Source of the DNA: Shewanella halotolerans
Lineage (GTDB): Bacteria > Pseudomonadota > Gammaproteobacteria > Enterobacterales > Shewanellaceae
Direction of reading: 5' to 3'
Assembly: GCF_019457535.1 (NCBI RefSeq)
Contig: NZ_CP080417.1
Coordinates: forward strand, 2,356,001-2,420,000
DNA length: 64,000 bases
This document shows, piece after piece, positions 37,091 to 43,983 of this stretch. Under the pieces are notes generated by a model that worked only from the letters and a program-made list of their open reading frames with translations, did no database searches and had not been told where the DNA came from. A program made the translations under genes and the position numbers. The stretch's first letter is position 1; each line of letters starts with the position of its first letter.

Positions 37091-38491
37091 ATGAGCATTG
37101 CATCTGTCGCTTCTGTATTTAAGGGTGATTTTGCGGTTGGTTCGCAAGTTACCGTACGCGGTTGGGTAAGAACTCGCCGAGATTCCAAGGCCGGCATCTC
37201 TTTTCTTGCCGTATATGATGGTTCCTGTTTTGATCCCATTCAGGGCGTTGTGCCAAATAGCTTAGACAATTATAACGACGAAATCTTACGCCTCACGGCC
37301 GGTTGCTCAGTCGTGATGACGGGTGAACTGGTTGAGAGCCCAGGTAAGGGTCAAGCATTTGAGATGCAGGTGACTAAGGTTGAGGTTACGGGTTGGGTTG
37401 AAGATCCTGATACCTATCCTATGGCGGCCAAGCGTCACTCTATCGAGTATCTGCGCGAACTGGCTCACCTGCGTCCTCGCACCAACATCATCGGCGCCGT
37501 GGCCCGTGTGCGTAACTGTCTGTCTCATGCCATCCACAACTTCTACAACGAAGAAGGCTTCATCTGGGTCTCTACCCCGCTGATCACCGCTTCTGACTGT
37601 GAAGGTGCCGGTGAGATGTTCCGCGTCTCGACTCTGGATCTGGAAAACCTGCCACGTACCGACGAGGGTAAGGTCGATTTCAGCGAAGACTTCTTCGGTA
37701 AGGAATCTTTCCTGACGGTATCGGGTCAGCTCAACGGTGAGACCTATGCCTGTGCGCTGTCTAAGATCTACACCTTTGGCCCAACCTTCCGCGCCGAAAA
37801 CTCAAACACCAGCCGCCACCTGGCAGAATTCTGGATGGTTGAGCCGGAAGTGGCCTTCGCCGATCTGAACGATGTTGCCGGTCTTGCCGAGCGTATGCTG
37901 AAGTACTGTTTCCGCGCCGTGCTTAACGAGCGCCGCGATGATCTCGAGTTCTTCGCCCAGCGCGTCGACAAGACGGTTATCGAGCGCCTTGAAAACTTCG
38001 TCAACAGCGATTTCGCTCAGGTGGATTACACAGACGCCATTGAGATCCTAAAATCATGTGGCAAGAAGTTCGAATTCGATGTCGAGTGGGGTATCGACCT
38101 GCAGTCTGAGCACGAACGCTACCTGGCGGAAGAACACTTCAAGGCACCTGTGGTCGTGAAGAACTATCCCAAAGATATCAAGGCCTTCTACATGCGTCTC
38201 AACGAAGATGGCAAGACAGTAGCGGCCATGGACGTACTGGCTCCTGGGATCGGTGAGATCATCGGTGGTGCCCAGCGTGAAGAGCGTCTGGACGTGCTAG
38301 ATACCCGTCTGGACGAGATGGGCCTGAGCAAGGAAGATTACTGGTGGTATCGTGACCTGCGCCGTTACGGCACAGTGCCACACTCAGGCTTCGGTCTGGG
38401 CTTCGAGCGTCTGGTCTCTTACGTGACAGGCGTATCGAACATCCGCGACGTGATCCCATTCCCACGCGCACCTAAGTCTGCGAACTTCTAA
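37091..38491 (+). CDS. asnS: Asparaginyl-tRNA synthetase
   Basis: 466 aa class II synthetase, identical in length to E. coli AsnRS. N-terminal OB anticodon-binding domain (VTVRGWVRTRRDSKAGISFLAV). Class II motifs: motif 2 FRAENSNTSRHLAEFWMVEPE and motif 3 GFGLGFERLVSYVTG. The ATG is preceded by GGAG at about 12 nt. Conserved essential gene. A cassette array has landed just beyond its terminator. Confidence 0.97.
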   Translation: MSIASVASVFKGDFAVGSQVTVRGWVRTRRDSKAGISFLAVYDGSCFDPIQGVVPNSLDNYNDEILRLTAGCSVVMTGELVESPGKGQAFEMQVTKVEVTGWVEDPDTYPMAAKRHSIEYLRELAHLRPRTNIIGAVARVRNCLSHAIHNFYNEEGFIWVSTPLITASDCEGAGEMFRVSTLDLENLPRTDEGKVDFSEDFFGKESFLTVSGQLNGETYACALSKIYTFGPTFRAENSNTSRHLAEFWMVEPEVAFADLNDVAGLAERMLKYCFRAVLNERRDDLEFFAQRVDKTVIERLENFVNSDFAQVDYTDAIEILKSCGKKFEFDVEWGIDLQSEHERYLAEEHFKAPVVVKNYPKDIKAFYMRLNEDGKTVAAMDVLAPGIGEIIGGAQREERLDVLDTRLDEMGLSKEDYWWYRDLRRYGTVPHSGFGLGFERLVSYVTGVSNIRDVIPFPRAPKSANF

Positions 38492-38510
38492 AGCAAGTTC
38501 TGCAATAAAA

Positions 38511-38528
38511 AACGCCCTACGGGGCGTT
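38511..38528 (+). terminator. Terminator of asnS
   Basis: Stem AACGCCC/GGGCGTT with TACG tetraloop, flanked by A-run and seven T residues. Confidence 0.92.
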
Positions 38529-38565
38529 TTTTTATGGGCGCAGATTTCAGATAGCAATTTCAATG

Positions 38566-38666
38566 GACTAACGCCGCAATATGGGGCGTATTAAGCTTAG
38601 CTATAATGGCGAAGAATGAGCGCTAGCCAAGCTTTAGAGGTCCCATCCATGATTGCCTTGTTAGGT
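38566..38666 (-). repeat. attC-like site 1 (end of first cassette array)
   Basis: Read on the minus strand it starts ACCTAACAAGGCAAT and ends ATATTGCGGCGTTAGTC, giving RYYYAAC/GTTRRRY-type core sites with complementary inner boxes. 101 bp with a partly palindromic interior. It follows the stop of the 38669 gene, as an attC follows its cassette gene. Confidence 0.75.
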
Positions 38667-38668
38667 AG

Positions 38669-39019
38669 CTATTCTCGAATGAACGTTACTACTTTACTTT
38701 TTACATCGTATGTAAAAGTACCACTTAAGAAAGGCATATACATAACATTTTTACTTTTACGAAATTCAGAATGGTGTTTTACCCTAAATTCGTAAACTGC
38801 TTTTGCTACGTTTAACTTATTTTTAGATAAGTAGTAATTTGATACATCACCGTTGTTTTTAGCGAGATGCTGTTTAACAGCCTCAAAGGCGTTTTCTTCG
38901 AACTTTGTTTTAGGCTCAAACGCCCAAAAGAACGTGTAACCATCTGGCGGCCCAATAACTATGGTTTTTCCAAATAGTTCAAAACTTAACAAAGCTAGAA
39001 AAATTACTATGAATCTCAT
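38669..39019 (-). CDS. Cassette gene 3: small exported hypothetical protein
   Basis: 116 aa, AT-rich compared with flanking chromosomal genes. Signal peptide-like N-terminus MRFIVIFLALLSFELFGKT predicts export. The mature part is small and basic (KSKNVMYMPFLSGTFTYDVKSK). No family recognised. The ATG lies 5 bp from the core site GTTAGGT of the preceding attC and the stop abuts the next one, the compact layout of a gene cassette. Confidence 0.65.
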   Translation of the reverse strand: MRFIVIFLALLSFELFGKTIVIGPPDGYTFFWAFEPKTKFEENAFEAVKQHLAKNNGDVSNYYLSKNKLNVAKAVYEFRVKHHSEFRKSKNVMYMPFLSGTFTYDVKSKVVTFIRE

Positions 39020-39024
39020 TAGCT

Positions 39025-39150
39025 ACCTAACGCCGCGTTAAGGTGCGAGCAACTCAATACAAAAGCCTCTGCAATGCACCGTAATTACTAAACCCAACGC
39101 ATATCAAAAATGCCACGCGTTGTGAGTCGCTCTTGAACGATTTGTTATGT
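39025..39150 (-). repeat. attC site 2
   Basis: 126 bp. On the minus strand it begins ACATAACAAATCGTTCAAGAG, contains CACAACGCGTGGCATTTTTG, and ends CCTTAACGCGGCGTTAGGT. These blocks match the VCR-like attC sites of marine gammaproteobacterial integrons as I know them. The stop codon of the 39145 gene lies inside the first core site. Confidence 0.88.
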
Positions 39151-39567
39151 GTATTTATAAATTTCTATATCTTTACCGTGCTGAAAATAGCCCCAAATTC
39201 TAACACCACACTCTGTGAGAGATATTTTAGTATTTTGCTCTTTACATATAGCAATGACCTTATCCCTATGATCTAGAACTTCTGGCTCCAGCAAAACGCC
39301 TCTTGAATGAGAGATACGAGCGTCAATATCAATAAAATGTATTACTCGAAAGTTTCCCCATATTTGTGCCAGTTCACTGGCATATTGATAGCTAGAGTCA
39401 CTTTCCGGCCATGTTGACCCATCAATGTAGGTAACTCGGTAGCTTAGTAGCTCATCGATATCGCTCAATGCTACAAGCAAATTGTTCCACTTAGTGTTAT
39501 TCATAACACCAAAAATACCATTATTATCAATTAGTTTAATGATATTTGACTTTAAATCTAAACGCAT
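39145..39567 (-). CDS. Cassette gene 2: hypothetical protein
   Basis: 140 aa from the ATG at 39567 (TTGGGAATTT upstream). A longer frame reaching 39654 would run through the attC site and is less likely. Contains MNNTKWNNLLVALSDIDELL and RVTYIDGSTWPE, a pattern seen in DUF6678-like hypothetical proteins, with low certainty. C-terminal part has LTECGVRIWGYFQHG. No catalytic residues can be named. AT-rich, flanked by attC sites on both sides. Confidence 0.65.
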   Translation of the reverse strand: MRLDLKSNIIKLIDNNGIFGVMNNTKWNNLLVALSDIDELLSYRVTYIDGSTWPESDSSYQYASELAQIWGNFRVIHFIDIDARISHSRGVLLEPEVLDHRDKVIAICKEQNTKISLTECGVRIWGYFQHGKDIEIYKYT

Positions 39568-39580
39568 AAATTCCCAATAC

Positions 39581-39641
39581 AAATAACGCCGCCAACAGAG
39601 GCCCGCGCTTGCGCGGGTCCTGTTGCTTGGCCTGGTTAGAC
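39581..39641 (-). repeat. attC site 3 (short)
   Basis: 61 bp. On the minus strand from GTCTAAC to GTTATTT, with the near-perfect stem CAACAGGACCCGCGC / GCGCGGGCCTCTGTTG in between. Its short length and single strong hairpin resemble short attC sites. Confidence 0.8.
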
Positions 39642-39666
39642 GATACTTGTACATTGCAGCAATACC

Positions 39667-40143
39667 TTAGTTTGGAACTTTAAGGCGCATATCAATGCGG
39701 ATTAGATCGCCTTCTTTTTTAGTTTTAAATGAAGGACCAGCATCATGTGACTGGCTTTGAGGAAAAACAACCAAAGATAAATGTGGGTCTTCTCTAAGTG
39801 TTGAGTACATCAACATTTCACCCATATCATTGCTAGTCCATTGGGTAGGACCTTCTAATATTTTTCCTACAGCGTGATATACAACTCTAATGCTGAAGCC
39901 ATTTTCGTCGCTATCATATCGATATAAGTCTGTCGGAGCCTCTAGCTCAATTCCAATGCGACTTAACTGATCTAGCAGATCATTGGGAAGCACTTCAGAG
40001 AAGCAGTGCCTCCATTTAGTACACCACTCACAATCACATTTGTAAGCAGGAACGCCTGCTTGGCCTTGAATCTGTCTTGTAGCCTCAAGGTTCGTAGCTA
40101 GTTTCCAAGTACCTACTGGAATAGTTGGTCGTTGTTTCTTCAT
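39667..40143 (-). CDS. Cassette gene 1: hypothetical protein with Cys cluster
   Basis: 158 aa. Residues about 34-47 read CDCEWCTKWRHCF, a CxCxxCx5C cluster that could bind zinc or iron-sulfur. The remainder is polar with an Ile/Val-rich C-terminus (DLIRIDMRLKVP). Family not recognised. The ATG follows a GTTAGGC core site by 4 bp, as in integron cassettes. The gene is AT-richer than its chromosomal neighbours. Confidence 0.65.
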   Translation of the reverse strand: MKKQRPTIPVGTWKLATNLEATRQIQGQAGVPAYKCDCEWCTKWRHCFSEVLPNDLLDQLSRIGIELEAPTDLYRYDSDENGFSIRVVYHAVGKILEGPTQWTSNDMGEMLMYSTLREDPHLSLVVFPQSQSHDAGPSFKTKKEGDLIRIDMRLKVPN

Positions 40144-40147
40144 TTCC

Positions 40148-40211
40148 GCCTAACATTTTATTAGTGCGCATGCGCATCTATTTGGCAAAACGCGCATGCA
40201 CATTTAATAAA
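40148..40211 (-). repeat. Degenerate attC-like hairpin at the array edge
   Basis: On the minus strand TTTATTAAATGTGCATGCGC pairs, with a bulge, with GCGCATGCGCACTAATAAA, and ends GTTAGGC immediately before cassette gene 1. The opposite core site (RYYYAAC) is missing, so this is a decayed or half site. Confidence 0.45.
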
Positions 40212-40429
40212 CCTATTATTGATGATTTACTAAACTAAAGTCATTGATTTATAGACACTCTAGCAGAGTCATGCCGGATAAACGAGCACCACAGTCATGT
40301 CGTATTCACGAGCACCAGAAAAATCAAAGCGAGCATGACTATTGACTCGCTCTCGCACCTTAAATACCTGAAGGCTAATCGTGAAAAACCAGTCATGAAA
40401 AGTTAGTCATGACAACTCATCATAAAAAA
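40212..40429. other. Intergenic region with a 26-bp tandem repeat
   Basis: No gene visible. Two 26-bp units at 40268-40293 and 40294-40319 (GTCATG...ACGAGCACCA) share 21 of 26 positions. No integrase gene or clear attI site is seen. Confidence 0.45.
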
Positions 40430-41458
40430 CTAGCCACGGATGATATGGTGAACGGTGCCCTGACCGACGAGAAAGGTCTCGACCTCCTCCCCCTGTAACA
40501 TGGCCAGGGTCGCCAGCATGCCGGCGACCACACACTGTGGGGCAAACACACTCACCGACAGCGGCGCGCCGATGATGGGATACCCAGTGCTTGGGTCTAT
40601 GATATGGCCATAACGTTTACCTTGGTGCAATAGATAACGCCGAGAATGTCCGCTGGTGGCGAGCGCGCCAGATTTAAGCGTCACGACACGTGCGGGGGTA
40701 TCTAGCTTTTGAGGATCTTCTATCCCTATCTGCCAGGGCCGCTCACAACCTGGCGAGGCAATCATATCGCCTCCGAGGTTCACTAAGAGATCATATTCGG
40801 GCAGCTCACGTCGCAGAACCTCTATGGCCCTGTCGGCGGCATACTCTTTGGCGATCCCGCCGAGATCGATTCCCATCCCATCGGGTAAAAAAAAGCGATT
40901 ATCTTCGATGATAAGCCGCTCGAAGCCGACACATTCAAGCACCGCCGCTATCTGGCTATCACTCGGTGGGGTTGCATTTTCCCCAGCGCCGAATGGCCAG
41001 AGGGCCAATACAGGCTCGGCGGTAATATCAAACTTGCCCTGACTTAACCGGTAACAATGCTCGGCAAACTTGAGTAGCCCAAGGGTTTCATCGTCGATCG
41101 CTTGCCAGTCTCCGGCGCCGCGATTGATTTGAGTTAATACGCTGTTCTCGCTAAAACGGTTGTACTTAGCCTCGATGCGCTTAACCTCGGCCATGGCGCG
41201 CTCAAAGGCCTGAGTTATTCGCTCTCGGTCAATCTTGTCACCTTGAGCCTTGTCACCTTGAGTCTTGTCACCTTGCACCTTGCTACCTGCTTGCTTAGGA
41301 CGCGCCAAGAACTCACAGCGACTGGCCATGGCCATAAACTCGCCCCTAAGCCCATTAAGGTTATAGCGACCGTATTGGCTTTCATCCGAGATCGCCGCCA
41401 ACTGATTGTCTAGATCAGGAAGCGGCGACAATTTGAGACCTTCACCTGTTGAGGTCAA
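40430..41458 (-). CDS. apbE: ApbE-family FAD:protein FMN transferase
   Basis: Attaches FMN from FAD to Thr/Ser of target proteins. 342 aa. Motifs: YNRFSENSVLTQINRG, GKFDITAEPVLALWPFG, GIDLGGIAKEYAADRA, VNLGGDMIAS, ATSGHSRRYL and HIIDPSTGYP. No signal peptide or lipobox is visible, so location (cytosolic or not) is unclear although most bacterial ApbE are periplasmic. A tandem 15-bp repeat encodes QGDKTQGDKAQGDK near residue 62. The start overlaps the DUF3570 stop by 4 bp, showing translational coupling; this is the last gene of the tlpA-DUF4266-DUF3570-apbE operon. Confidence 0.92.
   Translation of the reverse strand: MTSTGEGLKLSPLPDLDNQLAAISDESQYGRYNLNGLRGEFMAMASRCEFLARPKQAGSKVQGDKTQGDKAQGDKIDRERITQAFERAMAEVKRIEAKYNRFSENSVLTQINRGAGDWQAIDDETLGLLKFAEHCYRLSQGKFDITAEPVLALWPFGAGENATPPSDSQIAAVLECVGFERLIIEDNRFFLPDGMGIDLGGIAKEYAADRAIEVLRRELPEYDLLVNLGGDMIASPGCERPWQIGIEDPQKLDTPARVVTLKSGALATSGHSRRYLLHQGKRYGHIIDPSTGYPIIGAPLSVSVFAPQCVVAGMLATLAMLQGEEVETFLVGQGTVHHIIRG
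41234..41278 (-). repeat. In-frame 15-bp tandem repeat in apbE
   Basis: Three consecutive 15-bp units (CTTGTCACCTTGAGC and two near copies on the plus strand) encode a GDK-(A/T/V)-Q repeat between the N-terminal segment and the catalytic core. Confidence 0.85.
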
Positions 41459-42960
41459 AATCGCATTCCAAACTGCAACACGATCGCATCGAGGCGCGGG
41501 AACTGATCGAAACTGGTGAGCTCACCTGGCAGCTCGACACCCGGGTTTTGCGGGCGCTGCTGATAGTAGGCAAGCCGCACACTGGCCAGCATGCCCTGCT
41601 CTAGCCTCTGGCCATATTTGACGCCTATCGTATAGGTCTGCATCTTACCCAGACGATGATCCGCCGAGGCGAACTCGGGCAAGGGTTCACCCTCAGTGAG
41701 ATAGAGGTGATAAAATTCTGCCGCATCCTGCAAATAAACTCTAAACTGCCATTGCCAATAGGCGGCGCCGCTGAGGTTGTAGCGATAACGGGCATCAAAG
41801 GTATGGGCCTGCAGCGACCAGTCATCATTACTGTAGCGATAGGAAAAGGTCAGCGTGCCGCTCTCTAAGGCGCCCTTGGTCATGAGATAGAGGTTGTGTT
41901 TCAGCCGCTCATCGGGGCGCTGCTCATAGTGATAGCCAAGCGCCTGCCCTCTACTATCGACCCGGCTAACCACCTTGTAGGCATCATTAAGATAGCCATT
42001 AACGGCCGAGAGGCCATAACTCAGCTGGGCCTGCCAGCAACGATTCAGGGTTTGGGTGATGCCCAAATTGAGATCTAAGGTGCGCTTGAGTGCGCTGTCA
42101 TAAAAACGGGTGGCATCGAATGCCTGCCTAAACTCGGCCTCGCTGGCAAAGTCTTTACGAAACACCATCTCACTCATCCCAACGGGCCGTCCGCCCACAG
42201 GATTGACGATATCGAAATAGTAGGCCGCGCCGGCAAACACCTGGGTATTACTCTGATTAAAGGAGTGCTCGAGCCCCGCATTGACACCGAGTGAGGTGTA
42301 ATCATATTCACGAGAGAGATACCCGCCGAGACTGGCCTGCCACTTGGCAGAGAAGAGATGCTGCCAGTTGACACTTAGCTGCAAGCGGGTATCTTTGAAA
42401 GTGTCATCCAGCGGCAGTTCTCCGGCTCTCGCCTGATAGACGCCGGTACCCGAAGGCCGGGTAAAGCTTTGAGGGTTTGCCTGGATCACGGCGCCATTAG
42501 CCGAGGCGCCAGTTAGGGCGTCCAGTGCTATCTTGCCGCGAATAATATTGGCGTCATCCAGCGCCTGACGATAGTTGATGATCCCTTCTGCCGCCGTGAC
42601 CCTGTCCTGCTCCTGATAGTAGACCAGGGCCGCATCTATGGTGGCGCCGGAGAGCGGATCGCTCGCTTGTTCCTCTTGCTCTACGGCGTTATCACGCGTC
42701 TCGGCGGCTCGTTCGCCTGCAAGCGCATTGTTACTGGTTACCGCCGCGCCGACACCGAGAAACAGGCTGCTGGCCATCAGCAGAGATGCCATCACAGACT
42801 CGCTTTCTAGCGAGGCTCTTTTTGCAGAAACGTTTGTTACCGAGGCGCTTTTTACCACGGCGCTTTCTAGCGAAGCGCTTTCTAGCGATTCATTTTTTAG
42901 CAAAGCGCTTTCTACTGTCCCGAGTTGATTCGGTGTCGGCCTGTCCTTCATGTCGCTCAA
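41455..42960 (-). CDS. DUF3570 outer-membrane beta-barrel protein, possible flavinylation target
   Basis: 501 aa. The TTG at 42960 has AAGGAAG 5-6 nt upstream; the ATG at 42951 is an alternative. A repetitive Ser/Glu/Ala N-terminal stretch precedes a signal-like segment (about residues 57-81, ending ALAGE). The rest has alternating aromatic strands and ends in Phe (FGMRF), as outer-membrane barrels do. Two segments match the Dxx(S/T)GA(S/T) pattern modified by ApbE: DPLSGAT (101-107) and DALTGAS (147-153); the second lies in the part conserved across DUF3570. Encoded between DUF4266 and apbE. Confidence 0.85.
   Translation of the reverse strand: MSDMKDRPTPNQLGTVESALLKNESLESASLESAVVKSASVTNVSAKRASLESESVMASLLMASSLFLGVGAAVTSNNALAGERAAETRDNAVEQEEQASDPLSGATIDAALVYYQEQDRVTAAEGIINYRQALDDANIIRGKIALDALTGASANGAVIQANPQSFTRPSGTGVYQARAGELPLDDTFKDTRLQLSVNWQHLFSAKWQASLGGYLSREYDYTSLGVNAGLEHSFNQSNTQVFAGAAYYFDIVNPVGGRPVGMSEMVFRKDFASEAEFRQAFDATRFYDSALKRTLDLNLGITQTLNRCWQAQLSYGLSAVNGYLNDAYKVVSRVDSRGQALGYHYEQRPDERLKHNLYLMTKGALESGTLTFSYRYSNDDWSLQAHTFDARYRYNLSGAAYWQWQFRVYLQDAAEFYHLYLTEGEPLPEFASADHRLGKMQTYTIGVKYGQRLEQGMLASVRLAYYQQRPQNPGVELPGELTSFDQFPRLDAIVLQFGMRF
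42860..42889 (-). repeat. In-frame 15-bp repeat in the DUF3570 gene
   Basis: Two 15-bp units GCGCTTTCTAGCGAA and GCGCTTTCTAGCGAT are adjacent. More diverged copies extend across about 42800-42915 and encode the SLESA-type N-terminal repeat. Confidence 0.75.
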
Positions 42961-42997
42961 GCGATCTTCCTTATTCCCTGTTATCTCTTAAAACAAC

Positions 42998-43216
42998 CTA
43001 GTTACAACCACAGCCACCACCGGCAAGGGTACGGCCGCCGCTGGCGCCCTCCTTACTGAAATAGATATGATCTTCTATCGCCATATCCAGCTCATCGGCT
43101 TCTAGCTGCATATCCTCGCGGGCAAACTGCCCCCGCTCCCAGGGCTTTACGCCGAGATTGGCGCAGCCAGACAGCAGCGCTACCAAGATGAGCAGCAGCG
43201 TTAAATCAGTTCGCAT
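42998..43216 (-). CDS. DUF4266 small lipoprotein
   Basis: 72 aa. Lipobox LLSGC with Cys18 as the lipidated residue. Body contains VKPWERGQFAREDMQL, the DUF4266 hallmark, and the C-terminus is GGRTLAGGGCGCN, with a glycine/cysteine tail. AGAGG lies 8 nt before the ATG, and the gene overlaps tlpA by 11 bp. Function unknown, but it consistently travels with DUF3570 and apbE, so it is probably a periplasm-facing partner of the barrel. Confidence 0.85.
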   Translation of the reverse strand: MRTDLTLLLILVALLSGCANLGVKPWERGQFAREDMQLEADELDMAIEDHIYFSKEGASGGRTLAGGGCGCN

Positions 43217-43778
43217 CGGCTGACCTCTTCTTCAACAAAGATTGTATCTCCTGCTCGACGGCAACTTGCTTGGACTTGAAGAAGCCCAGATGCTCGCTGA
43301 CCAGATTTCCCTCGGCATCAAACAGATAACTGCTGGGCATCCCCTGCAGATTAAAGTGGCTCGCCACCTCACCCTTGGGATCGTAGAGAATATCGAAGCT
43401 CGTATTGAAGTCGGCCAGAAAGGGCCCTGCCATCTCACTCTTTTCATCGAGATTGATCGCCACGATCGCCAGCCCCTTGTCGCCATAGCGCTGATGCATC
43501 TGCTCCATCCAGGGAAAGGAGTCACGACAGGGCGCGCACCAGGAGGCCCAGAAATCCACATAGACCACCTTGCCCTTATAGGACGCTAGTGACACCAGCT
43601 CGCCGCTTTGTGTCTTGGCGCTCAAATCCAAGCGCGGCGCAGCATGACTCGACAGCATCATAGACAAGCTAACGAGCATTGCCATCGACAGCCAAACAAG
43701 CTTGGCCATCATGGGGGATCTCATTCTCCCCTCAACCGACGGCGGAACGCCTTGCATCTTCTGTTCTTGTGACATCAT
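43206..43778 (-). CDS. TlpA-like periplasmic thioredoxin
   Basis: 190 aa. A signal-anchor (about residues 24-46, MAKLVWLSMAMLVSLSMMLSSHA) follows a 22-residue N-terminal extension; the ATG at 43724 is an alternative start. Thioredoxin fold with redox site WCAPC (near residue 72) in VYVDFWASWCAPCRDSFPWM and cis-Pro in GMPSSYLFDAEG. It would reduce disulfides, perhaps in the Cys-bearing tail of DUF4266. First gene of the operon. Confidence 0.9.
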   Translation of the reverse strand: MMSQEQKMQGVPPSVEGRMRSPMMAKLVWLSMAMLVSLSMMLSSHAAPRLDLSAKTQSGELVSLASYKGKVVYVDFWASWCAPCRDSFPWMEQMHQRYGDKGLAIVAINLDEKSEMAGPFLADFNTSFDILYDPKGEVASHFNLQGMPSSYLFDAEGNLVSEHLGFFKSKQVAVEQEIQSLLKKRSADAN

Positions 43779-43983
43779 TGATCCTTCACTGCTGGTTAAC
43801 CACTTTCTTTATCGCTTGTACCGGGCGCACTTTACTAACAAAAGTCTCCTATCTTATTAACGAGGTTAGCAAAAAATCATGGTATTAGGACAGCGAAAGA
43901 TACAGTTATACCACTTCGCAAGAGAGAGTATGCGTTATGAAAACACCTGGGCGAACACCCTTTTTAGTCAAGGTTACTCAATG

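Noticed and set aside
40148..40429. Possible attI site or integrase remnant to the right of the first cassette array
   Set aside because: No tyrosine-recombinase sequence in any frame and no recognisable attI; only a degenerate attC-like hairpin and a 26-bp repeat are present.
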